Assembly: GCA_905182985.1 (NCBI GenBank)
Contig: CAJJDN010000008.1
Location: 30,987 to 94,986 of the forward strand
From: Paramecium sonneborni
Lineage: Eukaryota; Ciliophora; Oligohymenophorea; Peniculida; Parameciidae
Length of the DNA stretch: 64,000 nucleotides
Direction: 5' to 3'
Part shown: positions 60,448 through 64,000 of the stretch, piece by piece
Layout of the letters: each line of letters starts with the position of its first letter
Numbering within the stretch: the first letter of the stretch is position 1
The notes under the pieces: model-generated
What the model was told of the DNA's origin: nothing
Databases searched by the model: none
What the model saw: only the letters and a program-made list of their open reading frames with translations
Made by a program: the position numbers and the translations under genes

Positions 60448-61183
60448 ATGAACGACATATAGCCAGCTCCTAGTCTTGTTAAATATAGTAATCCAATTCT
60501 CATTTCAAACAGTCAAAAGAAATAAATTAAATAATAGCCTCCAAGCAATACTGAAGATATTTTAAATGCTATACTACTTCCAAGAGAATTTAATCATTAG
60601 AAGAATCAATTGCAAATGTAATGTGTTTCTCCTGCACCTTCAACTAAACAAGATGTGCTTGAATTATAAGATAAATTAGATAAATGGTTATAATAAAGAC
60701 AGGCAAGAGAGACTGGTCTATGTCCAATTAGAGAGGAGTTATACTCATAATGTTTTGATGAATTAATAAGACAAATTACTATTAATTGTGCAGAGAGAGG
60801 TATGCTTTTAGTAACAGTGCGAAATGAAGTTAGAATGGTCATTTAAACTTATTAAACTTTATATGCATCAAGCATAGCTTTTGGAATGAGAAAGTTTTTA
60901 TCTGAAGAAGAAAAAAAAGTATTCAAAAATATTTAATTAGGCTGAATATAGATAACGTATAAAATAACTAGAATAAGAATGCTCAGATTTATAAAGACAG
61001 GTAGAATCCTTAGAATAAAAACTCTTGGATACAAAATAATAAGATGAAATTAAAAGATAATAAACTAAAGAAGCTCATGCTGAAATTGTTTCATAATTAA
61101 AGGCTGATATAAAAGCAAAAGTAAATGGTGATCTTGAAAAAATACTAACTGGATAAAAGAAATTACCTGATAAGAAATAATGA
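60448..61183 (+). CDS. axonemal inner-arm dynein light chain p28 (DNALI1), copy B
   Basis: MNDIQPAPSLVKYSNPILIS, NTEDILNAILLPREFNHQKN, CVSPAPSTKQDVLELQDKLD, then RQARETGLCPIREELYSQCF, DELIRQITINCAERGMLLVT, VRNEVRMVIQTYQTLYASSI, AFGMRKFLSEEEKK and a C-terminal coil (DLQRQVESLEQKLLDTKQQD) ending GQKKLPDKK. One 22-nt TAG intron sits at the same place as the last intron of copy A, right after the E-rich end of the p28 core; the three other copy A introns are absent. About 237 residues. Confidence 0.93.
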
Positions 61184-61288
61184 TATTCAAATATTTTCAT
61201 TATTTTAGATTTGATAAATGTATTTAATAAATTAGATAGCATCTTGAAATAAATATTTAAATTTTTAAATTGTGTTTTTTTATATTGT

Positions 61289-62493
61289 TCATAACATCAT
61301 AAATCCTAATATTGCTATTAGCACTTAGAATATCAGAGCATTTGAGCTTTCATCATCACAGGATAATCCAGAACAATTTTCTGTATTGTAACTCAACACT
61401 TTTTCTTAAGTTGGACATGTGCTATCAGCAGTCTCTTTAATGCAAGAGACAGAGGTTGATCCAACAACGGAAGGATCATCTGCAGCTTCTTATAAGAGTC
61501 TAGTTGTTGTTGTTTCTACTAATGCGGCATCAGAAGCTATAGTAACTTTATTACCCAAGAAATTTAGTTTAAACTAATAAATTTATTCTCCCTTGTCTCC
61601 TTTATCTAATTTTTTAGGCTTGACTGTTTTAGCTACTCCATCGGCAGATACTGTAATTTCAGCATCTTAAGGTTTCCATTTTGAACCTTTAAATCCTTCT
61701 TAAGTGATTGTTTATTTAACATAAATGGTTTCTCCTACTACTAATTCAGTTTGATTGAGAGGTGTTGCACAAGCTTCATCAGAACATAATGTCAATGTGG
61801 ATTGAGCAGTATTGACACATTATTCTCCAGTTGTATCAGCACAAACCTATTCAGCTTGTACTTTGGGCTTGATATCACTTGATTTTAGGGTTGCTAAATC
61901 TTTGCTAAAAATAGCTGAGAATTTAAAAGCAAAGAAAGCTAAGGGTTTGACTCCATTGTCATTTGGTAATTACAAGGTCACTGCTATTGCATAAAAACCA
62001 GTGTATTTGATCTCATCATTGGATTCATCTTTCAAAAATACTGTGTTAAATTGACTAAAAATAAAAAATTTAAATACTCTTTATTGACAGTAAAGCTCCA
62101 TATTTTTGAGTTTTCTGATACGCTTGAGGTAATTGTTGTAGTATCTGCTTCTTCATTTGTGAATGCAGCTTTAAATTTTCTCAGTTAGACTTTAATACAT
62201 GAGGTGTCTGATCCAGTTTCCACAGAAGTCTAGAGATCATTGGCATTAAGAAAAGTCAATGAGAATTTAAGATTTCCTTCAACTAACTCTACTTTAAATG
62301 TTGGTCTTTTGGCTATTTATTTTTTTCCGTTGGCTTAGGTTTATTTGAAGAATCCAATTTGAGTTTTGCAATTCTTAGCTTCCTTGCATTTTCCTTTAAC
62401 AAGGACTTGGTCCTCTGTGCATGTTGTTGTTGAATCACCAGACATAGCAACATATATTAAGAAACTTAGAAGCAAAATGTGAAATATTTTCAT
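61289..62493 (-). CDS. secreted/surface Cys-containing protein, copy B
   Basis: Signal peptide MKIFHILLLSFLIYVAMSGD, CTEDQVLVKGKCKEAKNC, RPTFKVELVEGNLKFSLTFL, VCADTTGEQCVNTAQSTLTL, ELVVGETIYVKQTITQEGFK, TVSADGVAKTVKPKKLDKGD, NKVTIASDAALVETTTTRLL, CIKETADSTCPTQEKVLSYN, NCSGLSCDDESSNALIFQ and a hydrophobic tail VLIAILGFMML. Clear paralogue of 17003-18255, with an intron (23 nt, TAG) at the equivalent place before the F.T.(Y/F)L segment. About 393 residues. GPI-anchored surface protein is inferred. Confidence 0.82.
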
Positions 62494-63354
62494 TATAAGT
62501 ATTATTAAATTACTGTCTTTTATTTATGGTGCTTATAAAGTGCAAATTTATAGAAGATATTCTATAATTTTTATGGTTTTCTAGAATGTGTTCATTTTTT
62601 TAATTATACTGCGTAATCACGATAATATTAAAATTTTTAAAATATTTTATAAATAAAATTAAGACCCCGATTAAACTAATTTTGCAAAAATAATCATCTA
62701 AAGTATCTATTCTTTATATACCATTAGATATACATAAATATGATTGTTAGTGATGATATAATTATATTAATAAATTGACAGAGTTTCAAATTTACTTTGC
62801 TTAAAATCCTGGATGTATTATTAAGAAAAACTTGAAATATTATTAGTAAACATATTATTTTTTTGTCTTGATTATATTTGATAATAAATTATCATCATTA
62901 TTTTTTGTTTGCTTTTTTATGATCTTTTTCTCTTCAAAACTTGAAAATAAAAATAAGTGCAACCAAGTTTAAGATTTTGATTTAGCAAATAAAGAACATT
63001 TAATTGAGATTTAATTAGCAGACAAGATGACAATGAGGTGATCAAATATGTTTAATTTATAATTAATTTAATAAAAAAATAAGTAATTTTTGATGAGAAT
63101 AATGAAATTTATATTAAACAAGATACAATCATGATTTCTTTGTTAAATAACTTATGGATTAGATAAAATAGATTTTATATTATTATTCAAGAATTAATAA
63201 TATTATAAAATGGTCAAAATGATTTTGTAAATAGTAATTAGTTTAAATATATAACATAAAACATTAAAGAAAATTGTACATAATATAGAACATTTAATAA
63301 TTAGAAGTATTTAAACAAAAAAATCTTATTTCCTAATTTATTAATAATTAATAG
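62494..63354. other. AT-rich divergent spacer
   Basis: About 860 bp between divergent secreted-protein genes. Very AT-rich; no supported gene or RNA. Confidence 0.45.
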
Positions 63355-64000
63355 ATGATGAAGAGTGCAATTCTAATAATTGCTGTGATGTCATCATTAA
63401 TCTTAGCATAAAAATGCGGTATGTATGAATGATAATGATTTTAAGACACAATCAATTAACATTACAATGTTTATGCCACAGTTAATGAAACGAAAGAATG
63501 GGATATGCGAAAATTCTTCTTTACAGGAGAGAATTTGAAGTATAAGATAAATGGTGATTGTCCATACTTTGAAACTGTGGATCCTTTGTCAGAAGTAGGA
63601 GATGCAGTACCTCATGGTGATCGTATGAATATTTAATTAATGAAAGCTTCAATTGGGAATATATAAAATTTGAAGGCATATAGATCATTTGATAATGGAG
63701 CTTGGTTGAATGATTTTGTATTTTTGGAATAAAACAAAACTGACATAGATGTTTTTTATGCATTAGGGTATGTAGATTTTGTTGATAAAATAGTGATCCT
63801 CAGAAAATGGATTAAGTTCCTAGATTCCATGCATAAGTAAATGTACGAAATTCAACAGTGTCATTTATATGCCATGACTTAGACTTCTTGACAAATTATC
63901 TAATAGTGATAGATTGTTAATAACCAGATTTGGATGATCCAGTTCATTTGGGATATCATAATGGATTTATTGTCGTTGATTTACAAGATTCATAACATTA
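63355..64000 (+). CDS. secreted protein, C-terminus cut by window edge
   Basis: Signal peptide MMKSAILIIAVMSSLILAQK, then INQHYNVYATVNETKEWDMR, KFFFTGENLKYKINGDCPYF, ETVDPLSEVGDAVPHGDRMN, KAYRSFDNGAWLNDFVFLEQ, and after a second intron MDQVPRFHAQVNVRNSTVSF, ICHDLDFLTNYLIVIDC. Introns: 27 nt with AAG acceptor (63419-63445) and 26 nt TAG near 63770. No family recognised; it may be a beta-propeller or surface protein, but that is a guess. Confidence 0.65.

Noticed and set aside
1..64000. Internal eliminated sequences (TA-bounded) as in germline DNA
   Set aside because: Nearly all interruptions of conserved frames are explained by 19-31-nt GT...AG introns, and long genes such as the trichocyst protein, ACOT9-like and H2B are uninterrupted. 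This fits macronuclear DNA.
1..64000. CRISPR arrays, insertion sequences, rRNA, telomere repeats
   Set aside because: No regular direct repeats, transposase-like frames, rRNA-like stretches or CCCCAA/CCCAAA arrays were seen.

Overview
The window is macronuclear-type ciliate DNA, almost certainly Paramecium. It is very AT-rich. Long conserved proteins (histone H2B, a proteasome beta subunit, a KDEL receptor, a VAMP7-type SNARE, a trichocyst matrix protein) read through only if TAA and TAG are glutamine and TGA is the sole stop. Introns are tiny (mostly 20-29 nt, GT(A)...TAG, a sizeable minority ending AAG). A trichocyst matrix protein and several cilia genes fit the genus; the species cannot be fixed by eye. 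Standard-code ORF calls are misleading here, because nearly all of them are shadows or fragments.

Layout: 0-9 kb holds a truncated gene at the left edge, a ULK-like kinase, a LITAF-like small protein, an OSCA/TMEM63-like channel overlapping a convergent CFAP97-like ciliary gene, a small unknown gene, histone H2B and a coiled-coil gene. 9-18.3 kb holds a PP2C phosphatase, inner-arm dynein light chain p28 (copy A), a TauE/SafE carrier, two unknown genes (one weakly CFAP97-like) and a secreted Cys-containing surface-type protein (copy A). 18.3-20.8 kb is largely degenerate. 20.9-31 kb holds a triple-PHD chromatin protein, a trichocyst matrix protein, a VAMP7-like SNARE, a GPR180-like membrane protein, a membrane RING-H2 protein and a coiled-coil gene. 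31-40.6 kb holds a weak gene, a membrane-anchored tubulin-tyrosine-ligase-like enzyme, a coiled-coil gene, diacylglycerol kinase, an SLC37-like transporter with an apparent frameshift, an LRR (LRRC23-like) protein and proteasome beta5. 40.7-53.2 kb holds a His/Gln-rich coiled-coil protein, a membrane M16-like pseudopeptidase, ERD2, a G-patch/KOW protein, an ACOT9-like thioesterase, a Tim17/22/23-family protein, an unknown gene, palmitoyl-protein thioesterase, an MFSD1-like transporter, a kinase with an unusual HND loop and a roadblock dynein light chain. 53.2-64 kb holds a large coiled-coil protein, two low-complexity proteins, COQ3, a poorly resolved gene, a Pro/Gln/Met-rich protein, a coiled-coil protein, p28 copy B, the surface-type protein copy B and a truncated secreted protein.

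Genes are not arranged in functional operons, but ciliary functions recur (p28 twice, CFAP97-like, LRRC23-like, roadblock, TTL-like, several coiled-coil proteins), with secretory-pathway genes (ERD2, VAMP7, trichocyst protein, surface proteins) as a second theme. Packing is extreme: two head-to-head pairs have start codons 7 and 14 bp apart, and two convergent pairs overlap at their stop codons. A p28 plus surface-protein block occurs twice in the same orientation about 48 kb apart. All exon joins were inferred by eye from GT...AG signals and reading frame, so exact intron ends should be treated as provisional.
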